Assembly: GCF_023544665.1 (NCBI RefSeq)
Contig: NZ_JAMJFL010000033.1
Coordinates: 16,010 to 80,009 of the forward strand
DNA length: 64,000 bases
Reading direction: 5' to 3'
DNA from: Streptomyces sp. YS415
GTDB lineage: Bacteria > Actinomycetota > Actinomycetes > Streptomycetales > Streptomycetaceae
Every line of letters begins with the position of its first letter. The first letter of the stretch is position 1. The notes beneath the pieces are model-generated. The model was not told the DNA's origin. It was given only the letters and a program-made list of their open reading frames with translations, and did no database searches. Positions 1 through 8,098 of this stretch are shown one piece after another. A program made the translations under genes and the position numbers.

Positions 1-1
1 G

Positions 2-2800
2 GCCCCCGGCAAGAACACCCCCGCCGAGAACCCGTACAACCCCTCCTTCGAGACCGGCGCCGTCGACTTCGTCGAGGACCACCCGAAGGCGGACGGCCGC
101 GGGATCACCATCGGTGTCCTGGACTCGGGCGTGGACCTCTCCCACCCGGCGCTCCAGAAGACCACCACCGGTGAGCGCAAGATCGTCGACTGGGTCACCG
201 CGACCGACCCGATCGTCGACAGCGACGCCACCTGGCGCGCGATGACCACCAGCGTCTCCGGGCCCAGCTTCACCTTCTCCGGCCGCACCTGGACGGCACC
301 CGCCGGGTCGTACCAGGTCAACGTGTTCCGCGAGTCGGTCACCGCGGGCGGCGACGCCAAGGGCGACGCCAACCGGGACGGCGACACCACCGACGTCTGG
401 GGCGTGCTGTACGACGCCACGGCCGGCACGGTCCGGGTCGACCTGAACAACAACGCCGACTTCGGTGACGACACCCCGATGAAGCCGTACAAGGACGGCT
501 TCCAGATCGGCTGGTTCGGCACCGACAACCCCGGCACCGACGTCGCCGAGCGCCAGCCGTTCGTCGTGGAGATCCGCAAGGACGTCCCGATGGACCCCTA
601 CGGCGGTGACTGGGTCGGGCAGAAGCGCGACTTCGTCAACATCGGCGTCATCGAGTCCGAGCACGGCACCCACGTCGCCGGCATCACCGCCGCCAACGGC
701 CTGTTCGGCGGCGAGATGAACGGCGCCGCGCCCGGCGCCAAGGTCGTCTCCTCGCGCGCCTGCACCTGGACCGGCGGCTGCACCAACGTCGCGCTGACCG
801 AGGGCATGATCGACCTCGTCGTCAACCGCGGTGTCGACATCGTCAACATGTCCATCGGCGGCCTGCCGGCGCTCAACGACGGCAACAACGCGCGCGCCGA
901 GCTCTACACCCGCCTGATCGACACCTACGGCGTCCAGCTGGTGATCTCCGCGGGCAACTCCGGCCCCGGCACCAACACCATCGGCGACCCGGCCCTGGCC
1001 GACAAGGTCATCTCGGTCGGCGCGTCCGTCTCCAAGGAGACCTGGGCGTCCAACTACGGCTCGCTGGTGCAGAAGCGCTACGCGATGATGCCGTTCTCCT
1101 CCCGCGGCCCGCGCGAGGACGGCGGCTTCGCCCCGACCCTCGTGGCGCCGGGTGCCTCCGTCAACACCATCCAGACCTGGCTGCCGGGCCTCCCGGTCGC
1201 CGAGGCGGGCTACTCGCTGCCGGCCGGCTACGGCATGCTCCAGGGCACCTCGATGGCCTCCCCGCAGGCCGCGGGCGCCTCGGCACTGCTGCTGAGCGCC
1301 GCCAAGCGCAAGGGCATCGAGCTCACCCCGGCCACGCTGCGCACCGCGCTCACCTCGACCGCCGACCACATCAGCGGAGTCCAGGCGTACGAGGAAGGCG
1401 CGGGCCTGATCAACATCCCCGACGCCTGGGACGCCATCAAGGACGGCGCCACCGCGCACACCTACGCGGTGAAGGCGCCGGTCGACACCGCGATCGACCA
1501 GTTCCTGAAGACCCCGGGCTTCGGCACCGGCCTGTACGACCGCGAGGGCGGCCTGAAGGCCGGCCAGAAGAAGACGTACGAGATCACCCTGACCCGCACG
1601 TCCGGCGCCGAACGGGCAATCCGGCACGAGCTGCACTTCGAGAACAACGCCGGGGACACCTTCCGGATCGTCGGCTCCGACGAGGTGAACCTGCCGCTGA
1701 ACCAGCCGGTCACCGTCAAGGTGCAGGCCGCGCCGCGGTCCGCCGGGCTGAAGAGCGCGATCCTCGAGGTCGACGACCCGCGCACCGAGGGCATCGACAA
1801 GCAGGTCATGTCGACCGTCGTGGTCGCCGCGCCGCTGCAGTACACCTACTCCGCGTCCGGCACGGTGCAGCGCAACAGCCACAAGTCGTACTACGTGACC
1901 GTGCCCGAGGGCGCCAAGTCGCTGGAGGTCGCGATCGGCGGACTGGCGGACAAGAGCCAGACCCGCTTCATCGCCATCCACCCCTACGGCGTCCCGTCGG
2001 ACACGACGTCCACGCCGAACTGCTACAACAACTACCTCGACGGCAACGGCTGCAAGCCGGACGTGCGTTCCTACGCCGACCCGCAGCCCGGCGTCTGGGA
2101 GATCGAGGTCGAGTCGCGTCGTACGTCGCCGCTGCTCGACAACCCCTACAAGCTGGACGTCACCGTGCTCGGCGCGGTCTTCGACCCGGAGACCGTGACC
2201 GTGCCGGAGGCCAAGGTGGGCACCCCGGTCGAGGCGTCCTGGAAGGTGACGAACAAGTTCGCCGCCCTCGACGGCAAGCTGGCCGGCGGTCCGCTCGGCT
2301 CGTCCAAGGCGGCCCGGCCGACCATCGCCGACCACGAGACGCACACCACCACGGTCGAGGTCCCCGAGGGCGCCGCGTCCCTGGACGTCGCCATCGGCAA
2401 CGTCTCCGACACGGCCGCCGACCTGGACCTGACGGTCTACGACAAGGACGGCAACCAGGTCGCGCAGGCCGCTGACGGCGACTCGGAGGAGGCGGTCTCG
2501 CTCCCGAAGCCGGCCGCCGGCACGTACACCATCGAGGTCGTGGGCTACGCGGTGCCGTCCGGCTCCACCGCCTACGACTACCTGGACGTGTTCTTCTCCG
2601 CCGCGCTCGGCTCGGTCAGCGTCGACGGGTCTGCGCCGGTGAAGCTGGGCACGGGCGACTCCGCCACGGTCTCCGCGAACGTCACCGTCGCGGCCGCCGC
2701 GCCGGAGGGCCGTGAGTTCTTCGGCCAGGTCGAACTGCTCAACGCGCGCGGCACGGTCGCGGGCGCCGGCAGCGTGAAGATCGAGAAGGTCACCCCGTAG
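2..2800 (+). CDS. Secreted S8 (subtilisin-like) serine protease, 5' end outside window
   Basis: The frame is open from the first bases of the window, so the N-terminus lies upstream; 932 residues are visible. The catalytic triad is complete: Asp41 in VLDSGVD, His221 in HGTHVAG and Ser417 in GTSMASP (window numbering), with oxyanion Asn319 in SAGNSGPG. The roughly 180-residue insertion between Asp and His is like that of tripeptidyl-peptidase II-type subtilases. After the catalytic domain come two beta-rich pre-peptidase C-terminal-like modules, near residues 610-750 and 785-885, each opening with a VPEGA-type strand. Such enzymes are secreted and degrade extracellular protein; the signal peptide itself cannot be seen here. 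A GC-rich terminator follows the stop. Confidence 0.93.
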   Translation, partial: APGKNTPAENPYNPSFETGAVDFVEDHPKADGRGITIGVLDSGVDLSHPALQKTTTGERKIVDWVTATDPIVDSDATWRAMTTSVSGPSFTFSGRTWTAPAGSYQVNVFRESVTAGGDAKGDANRDGDTTDVWGVLYDATAGTVRVDLNNNADFGDDTPMKPYKDGFQIGWFGTDNPGTDVAERQPFVVEIRKDVPMDPYGGDWVGQKRDFVNIGVIESEHGTHVAGITAANGLFGGEMNGAAPGAKVVSSRACTWTGGCTNVALTEGMIDLVVNRGVDIVNMSIGGLPALNDGNNARAELYTRLIDTYGVQLVISAGNSGPGTNTIGDPALADKVISVGASVSKETWASNYGSLVQKRYAMMPFSSRGPREDGGFAPTLVAPGASVNTIQTWLPGLPVAEAGYSLPAGYGMLQGTSMASPQAAGASALLLSAAKRKGIELTPATLRTALTSTADHISGVQAYEEGAGLINIPDAWDAIKDGATAHTYAVKAPVDTAIDQFLKTPGFGTGLYDREGGLKAGQKKTYEITLTRTSGAERAIRHELHFENNAGDTFRIVGSDEVNLPLNQPVTVKVQAAPRSAGLKSAILEVDDPRTEGIDKQVMSTVVVAAPLQYTYSASGTVQRNSHKSYYVTVPEGAKSLEVAIGGLADKSQTRFIAIHPYGVPSDTTSTPNCYNNYLDGNGCKPDVRSYADPQPGVWEIEVESRRTSPLLDNPYKLDVTVLGAVFDPETVTVPEAKVGTPVEASWKVTNKFAALDGKLAGGPLGSSKAARPTIADHETHTTTVEVPEGAASLDVAIGNVSDTAADLDLTVYDKDGNQVAQAADGDSEEAVSLPKPAAGTYTIEVVGYAVPSGSTAYDYLDVFFSAALGSVSVDGSAPVKLGTGDSATVSANVTVAAAAPEGREFFGQVELLNARGTVAGAGSVKIEKVTP

Positions 2801-2815
2801 CTCCACGGCAGTACA

Positions 2816-2850
2816 GGGGCGGGCGTCCGTGCGGGCGCCCGCCCTTTTCT
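2816..2850 (+). terminator. Rho-independent terminator of the protease gene
   Basis: A perfect 9-bp inverted repeat, GGGCGGGCG at 2817-2825 and CGCCCGCCC at 2836-2844, is followed by TTTT. It lies 16 bases after the protease stop and abuts the end of the convergent gene. Confidence 0.8.
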
Positions 2851-3575
2851 CATCCGCAGTCCAGGGAGCGGGATTCGGGCAGCGCGTCGTCGATCCGGTC
2901 CCGCTCCCGGGCGACCTCCGTCTCACCGACGACCCACATGTCCGGCGGGGCGCCCTTCTCCGGGACGCCGAACAGGACGTGGTCGCCCGCGCGCAGGCCG
3001 GGAGCGGTGTTCTCGTCGATCACGTAAGCGAGGTCGTCGCCCCGCTCGGGCCCGGGCTTCCCGGGCTTGTGGACCCGGGTCAGCTCCACGGTCACCCGGA
3101 TCAGCTCCGGGCCGCCGGCGGCGGCCGGTTCGGCGGAGCGGACCTCGCCCTCGGCGACCAGGTACGCGCAGGCGAGATAGCGGGGGCTGCCGAACAGGAC
3201 GCCTTCACTGGTGTCCTGCTGCGCCTCCTTCGCGGCACTGGCGCCCGAGTCGGCGCTGCTCGCACCCGGGTCGGCCTGCACCACCAGCCAGCCGAGGCCC
3301 ACCATCACGGTCGCCGCGGCGGCCGCCGCGAGGGTGCCGGCGGCGAGCCGAAAGGCACGGCGCCTCACCGGCCGTAGGGGCACGGGAGCCGGTGCGGGCT
3401 TCGGCGTCTCCCCTCCCAGGGCGCGGCCGATGATGTCCAGTTGCTCCCGCAGTGCGGTGATGTCGGCGGTCGCCGCGCGGTGTTCGGCGAGGTAGGCGGC
3501 GTCCGCCTCCTCGGGCAGGGGTTCGTCGGTGAGCGCGGCCATCAGCGCGTCGACGCCGTCGTGTTCGGCGGTCAC
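2850..3575 (-). CDS. Single-pass membrane protein paired with the ECF sigma factor (putative anti-sigma-like)
   Basis: This 241-residue protein starts with GTG one base after the stop of the upstream sigma-factor gene, so the two are almost certainly translationally coupled. It has an acidic, helical cytoplasmic N-terminus (residues 1-55), a Pro/Arg-rich stretch, one transmembrane segment (about 76-100, AAAAAATVMVGLGWLVV) and an extracytoplasmic domain of about 140 residues with two cysteines (in YLACAYL and at the C-terminal LDCG). No zinc-finger HxxxCxxC motif is visible, so it is not a canonical ZAS anti-sigma factor. Position and topology still suggest that it senses an envelope signal and controls the sigma factor. 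That role is inferred from context only. Confidence 0.75.
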   Translation of the reverse strand: MTAEHDGVDALMAALTDEPLPEEADAAYLAEHRAATADITALREQLDIIGRALGGETPKPAPAPVPLRPVRRRAFRLAAGTLAAAAAATVMVGLGWLVVQADPGASSADSGASAAKEAQQDTSEGVLFGSPRYLACAYLVAEGEVRSAEPAAAGGPELIRVTVELTRVHKPGKPGPERGDDLAYVIDENTAPGLRAGDHVLFGVPEKGAPPDMWVVGETEVARERDRIDDALPESRSLDCG

Positions 3576-3576
3576 G

Positions 3577-4122
3577 TCACACCACCTCGTCCTCGTGCAG
3601 GCGGGCGCGCAGAGCCCGTACCGCCGTGTGCAGCCTGCTCTTCACCGTGCCCTCGGGGACGGCGAGTTGCTCGGCGATGTCCCGTACCGGCAGGTCGGCG
3701 TAGAAGCGCAGGACGACCACCTGACGCTGGGCGTCGGGCAGTTCGTCCAAGCCCTGGGCCACGGCGAGGGAGAGCAGGCTGGTGTCCTCGCCGGAGGGGT
3801 GCTCGCTCTGGCGCAGGGCGGCGAGCCGCTCGCCGAGCCGTTCCTGGCGCTTCTTGGCCCGGTGCCAGTCCATGGCGAGGTTGGAGGCGACCACCGCCGC
3901 CCACGCCGAGACGTCCCGCGGCGCCTCCCGGCCGCTCGCCGCGCGTTCCAGCAGCCGCAGGCGGACCTGCTGCACCCCGTCCGGCAGGTCCGCCTGCGGC
4001 ACCCCGCCGAGCGCGAGCACCGCCCGCACCCTGCGCTCCTGAGCCGCGTCCAGGGGATCGTCCGGCACGTCGTGCACCGGGTCCCCCTGGCCGCGCCGGG
4101 TCTTTCTGCGCAGCACAGCCAC
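3577..4122 (-). CDS. ECF-family RNA polymerase sigma factor
   Basis: The 181-residue product has the sigma-70 region 2 and region 4 layout of group IV sigma factors and lacks regions 1 and 3. Region 2 is seen in the helix around DLPDGVQQVRLRLLER and AWAAVVASNLAMDWHR. Region 4 contains a helix-turn-helix, RDIAEQLAVPEGTVKSRLH, preceded by the typical LPDAQRQVVVLRFY. The GTG start follows a GGGGAGG ribosome-binding site. It is co-transcribed with the downstream membrane protein. The target regulon cannot be read from the sequence. Confidence 0.9.
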   Translation of the reverse strand: MAVLRRKTRRGQGDPVHDVPDDPLDAAQERRVRAVLALGGVPQADLPDGVQQVRLRLLERAASGREAPRDVSAWAAVVASNLAMDWHRAKKRQERLGERLAALRQSEHPSGEDTSLLSLAVAQGLDELPDAQRQVVVLRFYADLPVRDIAEQLAVPEGTVKSRLHTAVRALRARLHEDEVV

Positions 4123-4228
4123 CCCTCCCCTCGCCGCGTTTCCCCTATGACGCCGGTGCGGGAGAAAACGTTCGACCCGGACTGCGGAATCTTTTCTTCA
4201 CATCATTTCCACTGTCACCATGTGCCCC

Positions 4229-6367
4229 ATGACGCACATCACCAAAGGGGCCAACACCCCTGTCCCCGCAGGTCTGCTGAGGGTCGCCGTCTGCCGGCGC
4301 AAGGTCGGGGGGACGCCCGCGGTGGAGGTCTCGGCGCTGCTGCTGGACGCGGCGGGCAAGGTACGGGGTGACGCCGACCTCGTCTTCCACGGCCGGCCCG
4401 CGCATCCCTCGGGGGCGGTCCGCCACGTGGGCACCGGCGACAGCGGGGAACAGCTCGCGGAGTGGCTGGAGCTGGACCTGCCCCGGGTGGAACCGGCGGT
4501 CCAGCGGGTGCTGATCGCCGGGTCCTGCGACGACGGCACCTTCGGGGCGGTGCCGGGGCTCGCGGCGCAGACCGTGGCGCCGGACGGCACGATCGTCGCG
4601 CACTACGAGGTGACGGACGCGTCGAGCGAGACGGCCTTCGTGCTCGGGGAGTTCTACCGGCGCGACGGCGCCTGGAAGTTCCGTGCGGTCGGGCAGGGCT
4701 ACGACTCGGGGCTGGCGGGGCTCGCCACGGACTTCGGGATCGTGGTGGCGGAGGAGCCGGTGCCGGTGGCTCCGGTGGGACCGACGGCTTCGGTGGGACC
4801 GGTGATGATCACCGGGGTGGCGAAGACCTCGGCACCGCCGCCCACCGCGGTCGTCCCACCGCCCACCGTCGCCGTGCCCCCGCCCGCCGCCGTCGTCGTG
4901 TCCCCGCCCGCCGCGGTCGTGCCGGTGCCCGCGCCGGCCGCCACCGCTGCTCCCTGGAGCGAGGGATTCTTCGACTTCGAGCCGTACGTCCGCAGCGGCA
5001 AGGGCAGCTCCAAGATCACCATGGACATTCCGTTCCCCCCGGACTCGGGTCCGGTGATCATGGAGGCCCGGGTCGAGGACTACCAGTGGATCCAGGTCGA
5101 GCTGCGCGGACGCGACGACACGATCTTCTGCCACGACCTGCCCGAGCACCACGGCCGGGTCCTGTTCGTGCCGCCCCGCAAGGGCGGACCGCTGCGGCTG
5201 AACGTGAGCTGCTCCGGGAACTGGAAGCTCACCGTCCTGCCCCTGTCGGCGGCCCGTCCGTTCGATGCCGAAACGGTCCGCGGCAGCGGCCCCGAGGTCC
5301 TTTTCTACTCGGGCGCCGAGGCCGATCTGAAGGTGCGTGCGACCGACCGCCACAACGGCTGGTTCCAGCTGAACTGCCACCGGGGCGACACCCCGGAGGA
5401 GCTCAAGCACCCGGAGCGGCTGGTCCACGCCTGGAACGGCAAGCGGGTCAAGGAGACCGTCCGGATCACCGAAGGCCCCATCCTGCTCTCGATCGACAAG
5501 AGCCGCCACCAGTGGGAGCTCACCACCTCCCCGGTGCCCGTCCCCAAGCGCGGCAAGGACGGCCGGACGGATGCCTACGAGGGCCGCGGCGAGAAGACGA
5601 TCACGCTCGTCAACCCGCGGCCCGGGCGCCCGTCGCTGCTCCAGTACGAGTTCACGGGTGCCGAGCGCAGCTACGACACCGAACTGAAGCTCGTCGACGA
5701 GTACGGCGACGAGGACGAGTGGCTGAAGACCTACACGCACGGCACCCGCGGCACGGTCGTGATGTTCAGCCAGGGCCAGGCCGAGCGGACGGTACGGGTC
5801 AAGCACTCCGGCAAGTGGTCGCTGCGCCTGCTCCCCGAGGACGAGGCGCCGCTGCTCGGCCGCTCGGCCGAGGGCAAGGGCACCACCGTCCTGCGGTACG
5901 CGGGGCCGCCCACGCTGCTGACCGTGCGCAAGACATCGCTGGGCAAGGACGAGAAGCTGTGCGTGTACGCGGTGAACCACCCGTTCGGCAGGCCGGTGAT
6001 CGTCCTCGACACGCACGGCCGCCGGCGCCCCTCGCTCGGTCCCGTCTTCGTGGACCCGGGCGGCACCTGCTTCGTGTCCGTGTACGCCACCGACGGCACG
6101 AAATGGCGTCTGGAGCCGGAGGCGCTCGGCGCGGCGACCGGGCTCGGCCCGCGGAACCAGGGCGAGGGATACGGAGTCGTACGTCACACCGGGGCCGAGG
6201 CCGAGATGGTCGTCGCCGGGTCGAGCGTGATCATGCACGTCTACGAACTGGACGAAAACCTGTTCCCGAAGCGGAAAATCACGGGTTCTTCCGGGCCGTA
6301 CCGGATCCAGAGCTCAATCCTGCACGTCCGGGCGCTGGGCGCGTGGGTGATCGAACTGCGGCCCTGA
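4229..6367 (+). CDS. TerD-family protein fused to tandem beta-rich repeats
   Basis: The first ~180 residues match the TerD fold of tellurite-resistance/stress proteins: KGANTPVP start, VEVSALLLDAAGKV, and a GEFYRRDGAWKFRAVGQGY core strand. TerD domains bind calcium and occur in membrane-associated stress complexes. A Pro/Ala/Val-rich linker (about 190-240) leads into ~470 residues of repeated beta modules, each closing with a W-x-L/I motif: GNWKLTVLP, HQWELTTSP, GKWSLRLLP, TKWRLEPEA and GAWVIELRP. No signal peptide is seen. The ATG at 4229 gives the usual TerD N-terminus (MTHITKGAN); an in-frame ATG at 4220 is possible. The gene stands alone, without other ter genes beside it. Confidence 0.85.
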   Translation: MTHITKGANTPVPAGLLRVAVCRRKVGGTPAVEVSALLLDAAGKVRGDADLVFHGRPAHPSGAVRHVGTGDSGEQLAEWLELDLPRVEPAVQRVLIAGSCDDGTFGAVPGLAAQTVAPDGTIVAHYEVTDASSETAFVLGEFYRRDGAWKFRAVGQGYDSGLAGLATDFGIVVAEEPVPVAPVGPTASVGPVMITGVAKTSAPPPTAVVPPPTVAVPPPAAVVVSPPAAVVPVPAPAATAAPWSEGFFDFEPYVRSGKGSSKITMDIPFPPDSGPVIMEARVEDYQWIQVELRGRDDTIFCHDLPEHHGRVLFVPPRKGGPLRLNVSCSGNWKLTVLPLSAARPFDAETVRGSGPEVLFYSGAEADLKVRATDRHNGWFQLNCHRGDTPEELKHPERLVHAWNGKRVKETVRITEGPILLSIDKSRHQWELTTSPVPVPKRGKDGRTDAYEGRGEKTITLVNPRPGRPSLLQYEFTGAERSYDTELKLVDEYGDEDEWLKTYTHGTRGTVVMFSQGQAERTVRVKHSGKWSLRLLPEDEAPLLGRSAEGKGTTVLRYAGPPTLLTVRKTSLGKDEKLCVYAVNHPFGRPVIVLDTHGRRRPSLGPVFVDPGGTCFVSVYATDGTKWRLEPEALGAATGLGPRNQGEGYGVVRHTGAEAEMVVAGSSVIMHVYELDENLFPKRKITGSSGPYRIQSSILHVRALGAWVIELRP

Positions 6368-6375
6368 AGGGAGTG

Positions 6376-6426
6376 GCGTCCCATCACTCGGGCAAACGAT
6401 TGGACACAACGGCCCGGATGGGACGC
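6376..6426. promoter_or_regulatory. Perfect 10-bp inverted repeat upstream of asd
   Basis: GCGTCCCATC at 6376-6385 and GATGGGACGC at 6417-6426 are exact reverse complements 31 bases apart. A TTGGAC hexamer (6400-6405) lies between the arms. The repeat starts 8 bases after the TerD gene and ends 49 bases before the asd start. It could be an operator or a terminator/attenuator hairpin; no T-run follows. Confidence 0.4.
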
Positions 6427-6475
6427 ATCATGGAAACGTCCAGGCCACGCAATGCGCCACAGCGAAGGAGTCACC

Positions 6476-7516
6476 GTGAGGGTCGGAATCGTCGGAGCCA
6501 CCGGACAGGTCGGCACGGTCATGCGAAGGATCCTCACGGAGCGGAACTTCCCCGTCACGGAGCTGCGCCTGTTCGCCTCGGCCCGCTCCGCGGGGACGGT
6601 CCTGGACGGTGTCACGGTGGAGGACGCTTCGGCGGCCGACTACACGGGCCTGGACATCGTGCTGTTCTCGGCGGGCGGCGCGACCTCGAAGGCGCTGGCC
6701 GAGAAGGTCGCCGCGCAGGGCGCCGTCGTGATCGACAACTCCTCGGCCTGGCGCAAGGACCCCGAGGTCCCGCTGGTCGTCTCCGAGGTGAACCCGCACG
6801 CCGTCGCCGACCGGCCCAAGGGCATCATCGCCAACCCGAACTGCACCACGATGGCCGCGATGCCCGTGCTCAGGCCGCTGCACCAGGAGGCGGGCCTGGA
6901 GGCGCTGGTCGTCGCCACCTACCAGGCGGTGTCCGGATCCGGGGTCGCGGGCGTGGCGGAGCTGCACGGCCAGGCGCAGAAGGTGGTCGCCGAGGCCGAC
7001 CGGCTCACCCATGACGGCGAGGCGGTCGACTTCCCCGCCCCGCAGGTCTACAAGCGCCCCATCGCCTTCAATGTGCTGCCGCTGGCCGGCTCGATCGTCG
7101 AGGACGGTCTGAACGAGACCGACGAGGAGCAGAAGCTCCGCAACGAGTCCCGCAAGATCCTGGAGATCCCCGGGCTGAAGGTCTCCGGCACCTGTGTGCG
7201 GGTCCCGGTCTTCTCCGGCCACTCCCTCCAGGTCAACGCCCGCTTCGCCCGCCCGATCAGCGCGGAGCGCGCGACCGAGCTGCTGGCCGCCGCCCCCGGC
7301 GTGGTCCTCTCCGACATCCCGACCCCGCTGCAGGCGGCCGGCAAGGACGCCTCCTTCGTCGGCCGGATCCGCGAGGACGAGACGGTGGAGCACGGCCTGG
7401 CCCTGTTCATCTCCAACGACAACCTCCGCAAGGGCGCCGCGCTGAACGCGGTGCAGATCGCGGAGCTGGTGGCGGCCGAGCTGAAGGGCCAGGGCCTGCC
7501 GAACGAGAGCGACTAG
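6476..7516 (+). CDS. asd: Aspartate-semialdehyde dehydrogenase
   Basis: The enzyme reduces L-aspartyl-4-phosphate with NADPH to L-aspartate-4-semialdehyde, the branch point to lysine/diaminopimelate, threonine and methionine. At 346 residues it has the usual family length. The N-terminal nucleotide-binding motif is VGIVGATGQVG; the catalytic cysteine is in ANPNCTTMAAM; YQAVSGSG and the closing NDNLRKGAALNAVQIAE are also family hallmarks. The GTG at 6476 was chosen because AAGGAG sits 6 bases upstream; an in-frame ATG at 6452 has no such site. Asd is separate from aspartokinase here. Its TAG shares two bases with the stop of the convergent gene. Confidence 0.96.
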   Translation: MRVGIVGATGQVGTVMRRILTERNFPVTELRLFASARSAGTVLDGVTVEDASAADYTGLDIVLFSAGGATSKALAEKVAAQGAVVIDNSSAWRKDPEVPLVVSEVNPHAVADRPKGIIANPNCTTMAAMPVLRPLHQEAGLEALVVATYQAVSGSGVAGVAELHGQAQKVVAEADRLTHDGEAVDFPAPQVYKRPIAFNVLPLAGSIVEDGLNETDEEQKLRNESRKILEIPGLKVSGTCVRVPVFSGHSLQVNARFARPISAERATELLAAAPGVVLSDIPTPLQAAGKDASFVGRIREDETVEHGLALFISNDNLRKGAALNAVQIAELVAAELKGQGLPNESD

Positions 7517-7986
7517 GCCCTGGTGACCTCGTAGAGGAAGCAGCCGTACTCGACGGCCCGGACGTGGACGAGTGCCACGGACGGGTCGTCGAACGCGTTG
7601 CGGAAGGCTTCGTCGTCCGGGGCCGCGACCAGCTCCCCGCCGAGGATGCGGCCGTCGGCGGAGTAGCGGCGGACGGTCCGGTGCGTGTTGGCGAAGGGAT
7701 GGCCGTCGCCCTCCTGCGGTCCCGCGCACTCCTCGGCGTGGATGAAGACCGGGCCCTGTTCGTCGTAGGGGCCGGGGTCCGCGCCCGTCCCGGCCGCCCA
7801 GCGGCGCAGCGGCGCGTAGCTGACCAGCGCGATCCGCTCGCCGGGTGTGCTGCGGCGAAGACAGCAGCGCAGCGGTGCCCCGCCCTCCTCGTCGGTCAGC
7901 GGGACGGCCGGGCGCCCCGCGTCGTCGACGGAGCGCAGCTCCTTCAGGGCCGGGGCGGGGACGGGTCGTGCGCGGTAGATCGCCAT
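7513..7986 (-). CDS. DUF1203 family protein
   Basis: This 157-residue cytoplasmic protein has no signal or membrane segment. The pattern of an N-terminal PLRCCLRR, a central GPVFIHAEEC, and the closing VEYGCFLYEV matches the DUF1203 family as remembered; the function of that family is unknown. The ATG at 7986 begins MAIYRARPVP. A longer in-frame opening to 8154 would run through the pepN promoter region and was rejected. Its stop overlaps that of asd on the other strand. Confidence 0.75.
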   Translation of the reverse strand: MAIYRARPVPAPALKELRSVDDAGRPAVPLTDEEGGAPLRCCLRRSTPGERIALVSYAPLRRWAAGTGADPGPYDEQGPVFIHAEECAGPQEGDGHPFANTHRTVRRYSADGRILGGELVAAPDDEAFRNAFDDPSVALVHVRAVEYGCFLYEVTRA

Positions 7987-8098
7987 GACTCCACGCTGCC
8001 GCCCCCGGGCCCCGTTCACCGGCGGTAAACGGACATCGCCTTCCACACAGGTCCCATGGAAGGATGACCGAACCCACACATAACGAGGAGATGACCGC

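Noticed and set aside
4145..6238. Minus-strand frame opposite the TerD gene
   Set aside because: His/Arg/Gly-rich composition typical of antisense frames; the plus strand shows a clear TerD domain.
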